Assembly (NCBI RefSeq): GCF_014170305.1
Contig: NZ_LZZT01000059.1
Span: 52,298 to 116,297, forward strand
DNA from: Achromobacter sp. UMC71
Lineage (GTDB): Bacteria; Pseudomonadota; Gammaproteobacteria; Burkholderiales; Burkholderiaceae_B
Direction of reading: 5' to 3'
Length of the DNA stretch: 64,000 nucleotides
Part shown: positions 34,678-43,239 of the stretch, piece after piece
How positions within the stretch are numbered: the stretch's first letter is position 1
Layout: each line of letters begins with the position of its first letter
The notes under the pieces: generated by a model
Told to the model about the DNA's origin: nothing
The model's database searches: none
Seen by the model: the letters and a program-made list of their open reading frames with translations, nothing else
Made by a program: the position numbers and the translations under genes

Positions 34678-34845
34678 ATGGCCAAAGGTATCCGCGAAAA
34701 GATCAAGCTCGAGTCGACTGCCGGCACGGGTCATTTCTACACGACCACCAAGAACAAGCGCAACATGCCCGAGAAGATGCTGATCAAGAAATTTGATCCG
34801 GTCGCTCGCAAGCACGTGGACTACAAGGAAACCAAGCTGAAGTAA
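34678..34845 (+). CDS. rpmG: Ribosomal protein L33
   Basis: A 55-residue large-subunit protein, read directly as MAKGIREKIKLESTAGTGHF ... KFDPVARKHVDYKETKLK, which matches L33. It has no CxxC pairs, so it is the zinc-free form. AGGAGCACGAC precedes the ATG, 37 bases after the rpmB stop. It is followed by a strong terminator, so rpmB-rpmG forms a two-gene transcript. Confidence 0.97.
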   Translation: MAKGIREKIKLESTAGTGHFYTTTKNKRNMPEKMLIKKFDPVARKHVDYKETKLK

Positions 34846-34870
34846 TTCAGCCGGTATTCCGCTAGTCGAA

Positions 34871-34896
34871 AAGGCCCTGCATCGCAGGGCCTTTTT
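34871..34896 (+). terminator. Rho-independent terminator after rpmG
   Basis: AAGGCCCTGC (34871-34880) pairs perfectly with GCAGGGCCTT (34884-34893) across a 3-base loop, and five Ts (34892-34896) follow. It ends the rpmB-rpmG transcript. Confidence 0.95.
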
Positions 34897-35049
34897 CATT
34901 GGCGCGTGGGCGTTTTTCCCATGGCGGTCCGTTTTTCTTGGCTTGCGGCGAACACCCATGCTTCAATTGGGCCGACACCGCCCCCGCGCCGGGTGCGCTC
35001 AGGCTTTCGGCGCGGCTTCATTCCAGCCCTCCAGCCTGCGATACCCGCC

Positions 35050-36273
35050 ATGCTCCGTCCCTGCCTGACCCTGCTGCGCCGCGCGCTCGCCCCCGCGCTC
35101 CTGGCCCTGGCGCTGACCCCGGTCGCGTCCGCCAAAGACACGGAACCGCCGATCCGCATCGGCGAGATCAACAGCTACAAAGCCATTCCCGCCTTCCTGG
35201 GGCCCTACAAGAAGGGCTGGCAGCTGGCGCTGGAAGAGGTCAACGCCTCCGGCGGCGTGCTGGGCCGCAAGCTCGAAGTCATCTCGCGCGACGACAACGG
35301 CAACCCCGGCGACTCGGTGCGCGCCGCCCAGGAACTGCTGGCCCGCGAAAAAGTCGACCTGCTGTTTGGCGGCTTCCTGTCCAACACGGGCCTGGCGCTG
35401 ACCGATTTCGCCAAGCAACAGCAGGTGTTCTTCCTGGCCGCCGAGCCCCTGACCGACAAGATCACCTGGCAGGAAGGCAACCGCTATACCTACCGCTTGC
35501 GGCCGTCCACCTGGATGCACGTGGCCGCCCTGGCGCCCAAGGCCCTGGCGCTGCGCAAGAAGCGCTGGGCCATCGTCTACCCCAACTACGAATACGGGCA
35601 ATCCGCCGTGGCCACCTTCAAGGCCATGATGAAGTCGTTCCAGTCCGACGTGGAATTCGTCGCGGAGCAGGCCGTGCCGCTGGGCAAGGTGGACGCGGGC
35701 GCGGTGGTGCAGGCGCTGGCGGACGCCAAGCCGGACGCGATCTTCAACGTGCTGTTCGCCGCCGACCTGACGCGCTTCGTGCGCGAAGGCAACACCCGCG
35801 GCCTGTTCGAGAACCGCGCCGTGGTGTCGGTGCTGTCCGGCGAACCCGAATACCTCGAACCCCTGGGCGCCGACACGCCCACCGGCTGGATCGTCACCGG
35901 CTACCCCTGGTATGCCATCGATACGCCCGCCAACAACGCCTTCGTCCAGGCCTACCGCAAGCGCTACAACGAAACGCCCAAGGTCGGCTCGGTGGTCGGC
36001 TACGCCTCGCTCATGTCGATCGCCCAGGGCCTGAAGGCCGCCGGCCAGGTCGACACCGAAAAGCTGGTCGATGCCTTCGCCGGCCTGAAGGTGGACACCC
36101 CCTACGGCCCGATCCAGTACCGCAAGATCGACCATCAGTCGACCATGGGCGTGTACGTCGGCGTCACCGCCGTGGAAGACGGCAAGGGCATCATGAAGGA
36201 CTTCGCCTATATCGACGGCGCGCGCCTGCAGCCGCAGGACGAGGTGGTGCGCAAGATGCGCCCGGCGCACTGA
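35050..36273 (+). CDS. Branched-chain-amino-acid-type ABC importer binding protein
   Basis: A 407-residue LivK-family receptor. The ATG at 35050 is chosen because it opens a signal peptide (MLRPCLTLLRRALAPALLAL..., cleavage near VASA-K); the frame is open further upstream, but that part would place the signal inside the protein. The mature start IRIGEINSYKAIPAFLGPYK and GGVLGRKLEVISRDDNGNPG are LivK hallmarks. In this family such receptors often bind aromatic acids, amides or urea rather than leucine. It leads a cluster with a fused permease (13 bases downstream) and one ATPase. Confidence 0.9.
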   Translation: MLRPCLTLLRRALAPALLALALTPVASAKDTEPPIRIGEINSYKAIPAFLGPYKKGWQLALEEVNASGGVLGRKLEVISRDDNGNPGDSVRAAQELLAREKVDLLFGGFLSNTGLALTDFAKQQQVFFLAAEPLTDKITWQEGNRYTYRLRPSTWMHVAALAPKALALRKKRWAIVYPNYEYGQSAVATFKAMMKSFQSDVEFVAEQAVPLGKVDAGAVVQALADAKPDAIFNVLFAADLTRFVREGNTRGLFENRAVVSVLSGEPEYLEPLGADTPTGWIVTGYPWYAIDTPANNAFVQAYRKRYNETPKVGSVVGYASLMSIAQGLKAAGQVDTEKLVDAFAGLKVDTPYGPIQYRKIDHQSTMGVYVGVTAVEDGKGIMKDFAYIDGARLQPQDEVVRKMRPAH

Positions 36274-36286
36274 CGAGCCCGCTGCA

Positions 36287-38161
36287 ATGAGCCTGTCCGG
36301 GCTGCTGTCGCAGTTGCTCAACGGCCTGGCCGACGCCAGCGCGCTGTTCCTGGTCGCGGCCGGTCTGTCGCTGATCTTCGGCGTCACGCGGGTGGTGAAC
36401 TTCGCGCATGGCTCGTTCTACATGCTGGGCGTGTACCTGGCCTGGACCTTCACCGGCTATTTCGGCGCCGGGCCGGGCTATTGGGCCGGTTTGTTGCTGG
36501 CCGCGCTGGTCACCGGCCTGGTGGGCGCCGCCGCCGAACTGCTAGTGCTCAAGCGCCTGTACCGCGCGCCCGAACTGTTCCAACTGCTGGCCACCTTCGC
36601 CCTGGTGCTGGTCATCGGCGACGCCGCGCTGGCGCTATGGGGCCCCGAAGACCTGTTCTCGGCGCGTGCGCCGGGCCTGTCGGGCGCGGTCGAGATCCTG
36701 GGGCGCCGGTTTCCGCAATACGACCTGCTGCTGATCGCCGCCGGCCCCGTGGTGCTGGGCCTGCTCTGGCTGCTGTTGATGCGCACGCGCTGGGGCCGCT
36801 TGCTGCGCGCCGCCTCGGAAAACCGCGATATGCTGGCCGCGCTGGGCGTCAACCAGGCCTGGCTGTTCACCTCCGCCTTCACCCTGGGCGCCTTCCTGGC
36901 CGGACTGGGCGGCGCGTTGGCCGCGCCCCGCGTGCCCGCTACGTTAGGGCTGGACCTGGAAATCATCGCCAGCGCCTTCGTCGTCGTGGTGGTGGGCGGA
37001 CTGGGTTCGATCCCCGGCGCGTTCCTGGCCGCGCTGCTGATCTGCTGCGTCAAGGCCGTGTTCGTCTTCATCGGCCAGGTGCAGATCGGCCCATGGGCAT
37101 TCAACCTGTCCAAACTGACGTTGCTGGCCGAATTCGCCGTCATGGCGGTGGTGCTGGTGGCGCGGCCCTGGGGCCTGCTGGGCAAGCCGCCCGCGCCCTC
37201 GTCGCACGCGCCGGCCGCAGATCCGCCCATCGCCCCCGCCGGCCGCCGCCTGCGCTGGGCCTACGGCGCGCTGCTCGCGCTGCTGACGCTGGCGCCGCTG
37301 GCGGCGGCGCAGTGGCCTTACCTGGGGATCCTGCTGACCGAAGTGCTGATCGCCGCGCTGTTTGCCGCCAGCCTGCATTTCCTGACGGGGCTGGCGGGCA
37401 TGACCACGTTCGGCCACGCGGCCTGGTTCGGCCTGGGCGCCTATGGCGCCGCCCTGCTCCTGAAGCTGGCGGCGGTACCGATGGAAGCCGCGCTGCTGCT
37501 GGGCCCGCTTGCCGCGGTGCTGGGCGCGCTGCTGTTCGGCTGGTTCTGCGTGCGCCTGTCCGGCGTCTACCTGGCCATGCTGACCCTGGCGGTGGCGCAG
37601 ATCCTGTGGGCGCTGGCGTATCAATGGGACGGCATCACCGGCGGCAGCAACGGCCTGATCGGGCTGTGGCCCTCGCGCTGGCTGGCGCAGGGCCCGGGCT
37701 TCTATTACGTGACGCTGGCCCTGTCCGTGCTGGGCATCTGGTGGCTGCGGCGACTGGCGTTTTCGCCGCTGGGCTACGCGCTGCGCGGCGTGCGCGATTC
37801 GGCCTTGCGGGCCGAGGCGCTGGGCATGGATACGCGGCGCATTCAGTGGGCCGGCTTCGTCGCCGCCTCGCTGGCGGCGGGCCTGGCCGGCTCGCTGTAT
37901 GCGTTTTCCAAAGGCAGCATCGCCCCGGACGCGCTCAGCGTCAGCCGGTCGGTGGACGGCCTGGTGATGGTGCTGCTGGGCGGCTTGCAGACGCTGGCCG
38001 GTCCCCTGGTCGGCGCCGCCGCCTACACCTGGCTGCAGGACGTCGCGGCGCGCAGCACCGAGTACTGGCATGCCGTGCTGGGGCTGGCCATTCTGGCGCT
38101 GGTCATGGTGTTCCCGGAAGGCCTTGCCGGCGCGGCCAGGCGGCTGCGGAGGCGCCCATGA
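36287..38161 (+). CDS. Fused LivH-LivM permease of the Liv-type importer
   Basis: A 624-residue inner-membrane protein uniting two permeases that are usually separate. Residues 1 to about 300 match LivH (LIFGVTRVVNFAHGSFYMLG; VVVVGGLGSIPGAFLAALL). After a short Pro/Ala-rich linker (PPAPSSHAPAADPPIAPAG, near residues 303-321), the rest matches LivM (GLAGMTTFGHAAWFGLGAYG; ITGGSNGLIGLW; LRGVRDSALRAEALGMDTRR). About 18 membrane segments are expected. The fusion fixes the 1:1 ratio of the two halves. It overlaps the ATPase gene by 4 bases. Confidence 0.92.
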   Translation: MSLSGLLSQLLNGLADASALFLVAAGLSLIFGVTRVVNFAHGSFYMLGVYLAWTFTGYFGAGPGYWAGLLLAALVTGLVGAAAELLVLKRLYRAPELFQLLATFALVLVIGDAALALWGPEDLFSARAPGLSGAVEILGRRFPQYDLLLIAAGPVVLGLLWLLLMRTRWGRLLRAASENRDMLAALGVNQAWLFTSAFTLGAFLAGLGGALAAPRVPATLGLDLEIIASAFVVVVVGGLGSIPGAFLAALLICCVKAVFVFIGQVQIGPWAFNLSKLTLLAEFAVMAVVLVARPWGLLGKPPAPSSHAPAADPPIAPAGRRLRWAYGALLALLTLAPLAAAQWPYLGILLTEVLIAALFAASLHFLTGLAGMTTFGHAAWFGLGAYGAALLLKLAAVPMEAALLLGPLAAVLGALLFGWFCVRLSGVYLAMLTLAVAQILWALAYQWDGITGGSNGLIGLWPSRWLAQGPGFYYVTLALSVLGIWWLRRLAFSPLGYALRGVRDSALRAEALGMDTRRIQWAGFVAASLAAGLAGSLYAFSKGSIAPDALSVSRSVDGLVMVLLGGLQTLAGPLVGAAAYTWLQDVAARSTEYWHAVLGLAILALVMVFPEGLAGAARRLRRRP

Positions 38162-38916
38162 ACGGCCCGCTCCTGCAGGTGCGCCAATTGCGCAAATCGT
38201 TCGGCGGCATCGATGCGCTGGCCGATGTGTCCTTCCAGCTTGAAGCCGGCCAGATGCTGGCGCTGATCGGCCCGAATGGCGCCGGCAAATCCACCTGCTT
38301 CAACGTGCTGGGCGGGCAATTGCGACCGGATGCCGGTTCCGTGCGCCTGGACGGCCGCGAACTGGTGGGGCTGTCGGCCGGCAGGATCTGCCGGCTGGGC
38401 GTGGGCCGCACCTTCCAGACCGCCGCCACCTTCCGTTCCATGACCGTGCTGGAAAACGTGCAGACCGCGCTACTGTCGCGCGACCGCCTGCTGTTTCGGC
38501 CCTGGCGCCGCGCCGCGGCGCATGGCGCCGACGAAGCGCGGGCCCTGCTGGCGCAGGTCCAGATGGCCGAGCAGGCCAGCGTGCCCTGCGGCGTGCTGGC
38601 CTACGGCGAGGTCAAGCGGGTAGAGCTGGCGATGGCCCTGGCGCACCGGCCGCGCCTGCTGCTGATGGACGAACCCACGGCAGGCATGGCCACCAACGAA
38701 CGCCACGCGCTGATGCGCCTGACCCGTGAACTGGCCGATACCCAGCGCATGGCGGTGCTGTTCACCGAGCACAGCCTGGACGTGGTCTTCAAGCACGCCG
38801 ATCGCATCGCCGTGCTGGTGCGCGGCAGCCTGCTGGCCGAAGGCGCACCCGGCAGCATCGCGGCCGACGAACGCGTCAAGGCCGCCTATCTCGGCACCGA
38901 AACGCCGCAAACCTGA
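38158..38916 (+). CDS. livG: Liv-type importer ATPase (LivG)
   Basis: A 252-residue ATPase. Walker A is GPNGAGKST (about residues 37-45), Walker B LLLMDEPTAGMA, and the H-loop FTEHSLDVVF. The signature segment reads LAYGEVKRVELAMAL, as usual for LivG (LSYGxQRR-type). The start overlaps the permease gene by 4 bases (ATGA). LivG normally pairs with LivF, but no livF follows: 13 bases downstream a SulP gene ends on the other strand. So either LivG forms a homodimer or LivF is borrowed from elsewhere. Confidence 0.92.
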   Translation: MNGPLLQVRQLRKSFGGIDALADVSFQLEAGQMLALIGPNGAGKSTCFNVLGGQLRPDAGSVRLDGRELVGLSAGRICRLGVGRTFQTAATFRSMTVLENVQTALLSRDRLLFRPWRRAAAHGADEARALLAQVQMAEQASVPCGVLAYGEVKRVELAMALAHRPRLLLMDEPTAGMATNERHALMRLTRELADTQRMAVLFTEHSLDVVFKHADRIAVLVRGSLLAEGAPGSIAADERVKAAYLGTETPQT

Positions 38917-38929
38917 AGCGTGCACGGAT

Positions 38930-40726
38930 TCAACCGCCGGACTGCGGGCTGTCCGGCTGGCATTCCCAGAACACCTTGGCCTTGCAGCCCGCGCAGATGC
39001 CGCGATCCAGTTTGGCGTAGATGGCGTGCAAGGCCGTGGCCTTGTCGGGAAACACGTGGTCCGCGCCCAGCTTGTCCAGGAAACCCGTGCGGCGCCACAT
39101 CGCCAGCACCTCCGGCCGCGGCCGGTGAAAGTACAGGTCGCCCCCCATGGCGCGGCGAGCCGCCAGCTCGTCTTCCCAGACCTGGGCGCCGGCCAGGTCA
39201 ATGAAATTCATGCTCTTGGCCATGACCAGCAGATGGCGCGGCGCATCGGGCCCGGCTCGCAATTCCTGCAGGCGCTGCGCCACGTGCGCGGCGGCGCCGA
39301 AATACACCGATCCCTCCATGCGCAACAGCTTGAGCTGCGGGCATTCCGGCAAGGCGTCATCCTGCGCCTCCAGCACCACGAAGCGGCGGTCCAGCCCGCG
39401 CGAATCGAAGCCCATCGTGCGCATCGCCGGCCGCGACGTGCGGTGCAGATACGCCATCAGCGACAGCACGGTGCCCAGCAGAATGGCCACTTCCATGCGG
39501 ATGGTGACGGTGGCCAACAGCGTGGCCGCGGCGATCGCGCTTTCGCCAGGCTGGGTACGGATCAACTGCCGCCAGCGCGGCACGTCCAGCAAGGTCCAGG
39601 CCACCAGCAGCAACAAGCCCGCGATGGCCGCGTGCGGAATCTGCGCCAGCAACGGCCCGGTCAGCGCCACCAGCACCATCAGCAACAGCGCCGAAAACAC
39701 CGAAGCCAGCGGCGTGCGGGCGCCCGCCTCGAAATTGGGAATCGACCGGTTCAGCGAGCCGCAGGACAGATAGCAGGAAAAGAATCCCCCCACCACGTTG
39801 GACAGTCCCTGCCCCACGAATTCGCGATTGGCATCGATGCGCTGGCCCGAGCGCGCAGCCACCGCCTTGGCGATGGAAATCGACTGCGCCAGCGCCACGA
39901 TGGTCAACGCGAAAGCCAGGCTCAGCAGGTCGGGCAAGGCGCGCCAATCGACGCTGGGCACGTGAAACGGCGGCCAGGGTTGCGCCAGGTCGCCCAGCAC
40001 CGGCACCGCCGCGGCGCCATGCCGCGCCATCGACGCATTGAACGCGGCCGCGGCCAGCGCCCCCGCAGCCAGACCCGCCAACATGTAGGGCTTGCGCTTG
40101 TCCCAACGCTTGACCAGCAGCGCGGCCGCCAGCGTCACCCCCGTCACCAGCACCGCGCCGGCCTGGATCTGGCCGGCGTTCGCCGCCACGCTGGCCAGCA
40201 GCGCGCCGGCCCCATGCGAGGCCGGCGCGGGCAGGCCCAGCGCATCCTTCAAGGCATGCACGGCGATCAGCAGGGCCGCGCCGCTGGTGAAGCCGAACAG
40301 CGCCGAAGGTGAAATGAAGTGCGCCAGCGACCCCAGGCGCAATGCGCCCACCAGCCATTGCATCAGCCCGACCAGCACCGTTACGGCCAGGGCCAGCTCG
40401 ATATAGCCGGGGCTGCCCGCCACCGCCAGCGGCGTCAGCACGGCGAACAGCGCCAGCGAATTCGCGTTGGTGGGGCCGGACATGACATGGCGGCTCGAGC
40501 CGAACAGCGCCGCCACGATACAGGGCACGATGGCCGAATACAGGCCGTATTGCGGCGGCAGCCCGGCCAGCGTGGCGAACGCCACGCCCTGCGGCAACAC
40601 CAACAGCGCCCCCAGCAACCCGGCGGCCAGGTCCGCACGCAGTGTCGCGGGGCCGACTTCCGGCACCCAATCGCCAAATACGCGTGCCAGCCACGCCTTG
40701 CGTCCCGCCACCATCATTGCCGCCAC
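38930..40726 (-). CDS. SulP-family anion transporter with STAS domain and Cys-rich tail
   Basis: A 598-residue inner-membrane transporter for sulfate, bicarbonate or another anion. The first 430 residues form the multi-pass SulP domain (LPQGVAFATLAGLPPQYGLYSAIVP, split here: the QYGLY motif is the hallmark). Residues about 445-560 form a STAS domain; the usual phospho-site Ser is not obvious (MNFIDLAGAQ). The C-terminus adds a short tail with Cys residues (GICAGCKAKVFWEC) resembling a metal-binding knuckle. ATGs at 40717 and 40714 are alternative starts. It is convergent with livG and encoded downstream of phosphonopyruvate hydrolase on the same strand. Confidence 0.9.
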   Translation of the reverse strand: MAAMMVAGRKAWLARVFGDWVPEVGPATLRADLAAGLLGALLVLPQGVAFATLAGLPPQYGLYSAIVPCIVAALFGSSRHVMSGPTNANSLALFAVLTPLAVAGSPGYIELALAVTVLVGLMQWLVGALRLGSLAHFISPSALFGFTSGAALLIAVHALKDALGLPAPASHGAGALLASVAANAGQIQAGAVLVTGVTLAAALLVKRWDKRKPYMLAGLAAGALAAAAFNASMARHGAAAVPVLGDLAQPWPPFHVPSVDWRALPDLLSLAFALTIVALAQSISIAKAVAARSGQRIDANREFVGQGLSNVVGGFFSCYLSCGSLNRSIPNFEAGARTPLASVFSALLLMVLVALTGPLLAQIPHAAIAGLLLLVAWTLLDVPRWRQLIRTQPGESAIAAATLLATVTIRMEVAILLGTVLSLMAYLHRTSRPAMRTMGFDSRGLDRRFVVLEAQDDALPECPQLKLLRMEGSVYFGAAAHVAQRLQELRAGPDAPRHLLVMAKSMNFIDLAGAQVWEDELAARRAMGGDLYFHRPRPEVLAMWRRTGFLDKLGADHVFPDKATALHAIYAKLDRGICAGCKAKVFWECQPDSPQSGG

Positions 40727-40750
40727 CCTTGCTTTTTTGGCTGTCCGCGC

Positions 40751-41623
40751 TCAGCGCAGGAACTTGCGTTCCAGCTCGCGCATGCCCGCGTCGCCTTGAA
40801 GGGCGATGATATCGCGCACCGTCGGTAATCCAGCATCCACGGCATGGATGCCGCCGTCTTGCCGGATGCGGGCAAACACGTCGCGCATCGCGCCCACGGC
40901 CGCGCGGATCGCATGGTTGCCGTAGATCACCAGCCCGACCTTGCCCAGCGCCTGGATATCGGCCTCGCGCAGCTGCGGATAGGCGGTGGGCACCAGCACC
41001 AGCGGCACACGCCCGCGCCAGGCCGCGATAAAGGCCAGCACCTCGTCGGGCGTGGTTTGCTTGGAATGAATCAGGATGGCATCGGCGCCGGCCGCTTCAT
41101 AGGCCGACGCGCGCGCCAAAGCCTCGGCCTGGCCCAGGCCGGCGATCAGCGCCTCGGTGCGGGCGATGACGCAGAAATCGGCGTCGCGGCGCGCCGCGCA
41201 GGCGGCTTCGATCTTGCCCTGGAACTCTTGCGTGCGCACCAGTTCCTGCCGCCCATCGGCGCGCAGGCTGGTGTCCTTGGGAAAGGTCTTGTCTTCCATG
41301 ACCACGGCGGACACGCCCGCCGCTTCGTATTGCGGCACGGCATAGGCCACGTTGATGGCGTTGCCGAACCCCGTATCGATGTCCGCGATGACCGGCACAT
41401 CGACCGCGGCGGCGATGGCCCGCATCATGTCCAGGTGCTGGCCGGCCGACAGGATGTTGGCGTCGGGCACCGCGTAGCTGGCCGACAACTCGAAGCCGCT
41501 GCCCCAGATGGCGTCGAACCCCGCTTCGGCCGCCAGCTTGGCCGACAGCGGGTTGTGCGCCGACATGGCGTGCATCAGGGCGCAATCCTGCAGCTTTTGG
41601 CGAAAATGGGCGTGACGGGACAT
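40751..41623 (-). CDS. Phosphonopyruvate hydrolase (PEP mutase/isocitrate lyase superfamily)
   Basis: A 290-residue cytosolic enzyme that should cleave phosphonopyruvate to pyruvate and phosphate. Superfamily motifs are WGSGFELSASYAVPDANILS (residues 40-59), IADIDTGFGN (79-88) and the active-site loop EDKTFPKDTS (110-119). Thr118 in that loop is the residue reported for the Variovorax hydrolase, where PEP mutase has Asn. The start at 41623 gives exactly this numbering; a longer frame to 41698 lacks family support. Phosphonopyruvate arises from phosphonoalanine by transamination, but no aminotransferase or phosphonate transporter is adjacent. An oxaloacetate decarboxylase role is the main alternative. 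Confidence 0.87.
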   Translation of the reverse strand: MSRHAHFRQKLQDCALMHAMSAHNPLSAKLAAEAGFDAIWGSGFELSASYAVPDANILSAGQHLDMMRAIAAAVDVPVIADIDTGFGNAINVAYAVPQYEAAGVSAVVMEDKTFPKDTSLRADGRQELVRTQEFQGKIEAACAARRDADFCVIARTEALIAGLGQAEALARASAYEAAGADAILIHSKQTTPDEVLAFIAAWRGRVPLVLVPTAYPQLREADIQALGKVGLVIYGNHAIRAAVGAMRDVFARIRQDGGIHAVDAGLPTVRDIIALQGDAGMRELERKFLR

Positions 41624-41664
41624 AGGGCGGTCAACCGGTATCCGGTGCGCAGCGCCCCGGCCAA

Positions 41665-41686
41665 GGCATTTTTTACACCAAATGCC
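41665..41686 (-). terminator. Weak terminator after dacC
   Basis: On the minus strand GGCATTT (41686-41680) pairs with AAATGCC (41671-41665) around an 8-base loop, between the dacC stop and the phosphonopyruvate hydrolase start. The T-run after the stem is short (TT), so termination is uncertain. Confidence 0.45.
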
Positions 41687-41709
41687 CTGCCCGCTCACTC
41701 ATGCCAGCA

Positions 41710-42861
41710 CTACCCGCGCCACCACAAGCGGATCGAATCCCACGCGCGCCCGACGAATCCGGCCTCGGCCACCGGCTCCAGCGCCACCACCGGAAACTGC
41801 ATGGCGGGCTTGCCATCGACCATGACGCGCAGCGCACCCACCGTGGCCTGCGCCGCGATCGGCGCCACCAGCGGATCCTGCGGCGTCCAGACCGGCTCGA
41901 CCTTGGCGCCGACCGGCACTGTCACGTAGGCATCGCGCGCAAAACCGGCTTTCAGCGTGTCGGCCTGGCCCTTCCAGACCTCGGGCGTGGCCACCGGTTG
42001 GCCCTTGGCGTACAGCTTGACGGTCTTGAAGCCCTGGAATCCCCACTCCAGCAACTCGCGGCTTTCCTGGGTGCGCAGCTTGTCCGATGCCGTGCCCACC
42101 ACCACCGTGATCAGGCGCCGCTGGTCGCGGCCATTCGGACGGCGCGCCGTCGCCACGATGCAATAGCCCGCAGCTTCGGTATGACCCGTCTTCAGGCCGT
42201 CCACGCTGGGGTCCAGCCACAACAGACGGTTGCGGTTGGGTTGGGTAATGTTGTTATAGGTAAAGGTCTTGGCCGAATCGTAGGCCTGGTACAGCTCGGG
42301 ATAATCGCGGATAAAGCGCGTGGCCAGGATGGACAGGTCACTGACGGTGGAATAGGTGCCCGGGTCCGGCAGCCCGTGCGGACTGGCGAAATGCGTGCCG
42401 TGCAGGCCCAGTTTCACGGCCGTGTCGTTCATGCGGGCCACGAAAGCCTCGACGCTGCCCGACACGGCCTCGGCCAGCGCGATGGCGGCGTCGTTGCCGG
42501 ACTGGATCATCAGGCCGCGCAGCAGGAGGTCCACCGACACCTTGGAACCTGGCTCCAGGAACATCTTCGAACTGCCCGCCGGTACTTTCCAGGCCCGCGT
42601 CGAGATGGTCACCTTCTGGTCGGGCGAGATTTCCTTGTCGTGCAGCGCGCTGAACACCACGTACGCGGTCATGATCTTGGTCAGCGAGGCCGGCTCGATC
42701 CGGGCATTGGCCCCTTGCGATGCAATCACCTGTCCACTGGTCTCGTCCAGCAGCAACCAGGCCTTGGCAGACAGGTCCGGCTGGGGCATCGATTGCGCCA
42801 TGGCGCCTGACATACACGCGGTCGCAACGAGCAGGCTCGCCGCCAACTTCTTCATCAACAT
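41710..42861 (-). CDS. dacC: D-alanyl-D-alanine carboxypeptidase (PBP5/6-like)
   Basis: Trims the terminal D-Ala from peptidoglycan stem peptides in the periplasm. The 383-residue protein has a signal peptide (cleavage near AMA-Q), SLTK (active-site Ser, near residue 59), SGN (SGNDAAI, near 121) and KTG (LKTGHTEAAG). The C-terminal beta-domain ends in an amphipathic helix (RAWDSIRLWWRG) that anchors such enzymes to the inner membrane. ATGs at 42861 and 42855 are both possible. Gene symbol follows the common dacA/dacC naming and is approximate. Very likely monocistronic. Confidence 0.92.
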   Translation of the reverse strand: MLMKKLAASLLVATACMSGAMAQSMPQPDLSAKAWLLLDETSGQVIASQGANARIEPASLTKIMTAYVVFSALHDKEISPDQKVTISTRAWKVPAGSSKMFLEPGSKVSVDLLLRGLMIQSGNDAAIALAEAVSGSVEAFVARMNDTAVKLGLHGTHFASPHGLPDPGTYSTVSDLSILATRFIRDYPELYQAYDSAKTFTYNNITQPNRNRLLWLDPSVDGLKTGHTEAAGYCIVATARRPNGRDQRRLITVVVGTASDKLRTQESRELLEWGFQGFKTVKLYAKGQPVATPEVWKGQADTLKAGFARDAYVTVPVGAKVEPVWTPQDPLVAPIAAQATVGALRVMVDGKPAMQFPVVALEPVAEAGFVGRAWDSIRLWWRG

Positions 42862-43239
42862 ATAGCTGCTTCACTTCCATGCGGGGTGGGGATGGCGCGC
42901 CGGCAGCCAGAAAACAAGCGGCCGCCAGGCCGCCGCCCAACCTGCCGATGTGCGTCGCGATGCATTGGAACACGTCGCGCCCGGATGGTTCAAAACCGCT
43001 GCAGCCAAGCACTTTCAGCGTCGCTCGCGGCACTGAAAAAATCGCTGCGATTGTCACGACATTTTGCGAGAGCCCTTCCAGAAAGGGTTTTTCTGCGTGG
43101 AAAACAACAAACATTGATCGAAAGCCCCGTAGAAAGGCGCAAAAACCGCCGCGCTTCCGCTATCATCGGGCGCGTGGCGTTAAACGTCGATACCCGGCGC
43201 GCACGCTGCCCCAATGTCCTCAACATACGGATTTTGACC
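42862..43239. other. Intergenic region between dacC and the HU-like gene
   Basis: About 380 bases, divergent (dacC leftward, HU-like rightward). A small hairpin, CCCTT (43073-43077) with AAGGG (43083-43087) and a following T-run, could end a short RNA but has no supporting promoter. TATCAT (43160-43165) is a possible -10 for the HU-like gene without a clear -35. Nothing else is recognised. Confidence 0.5.
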
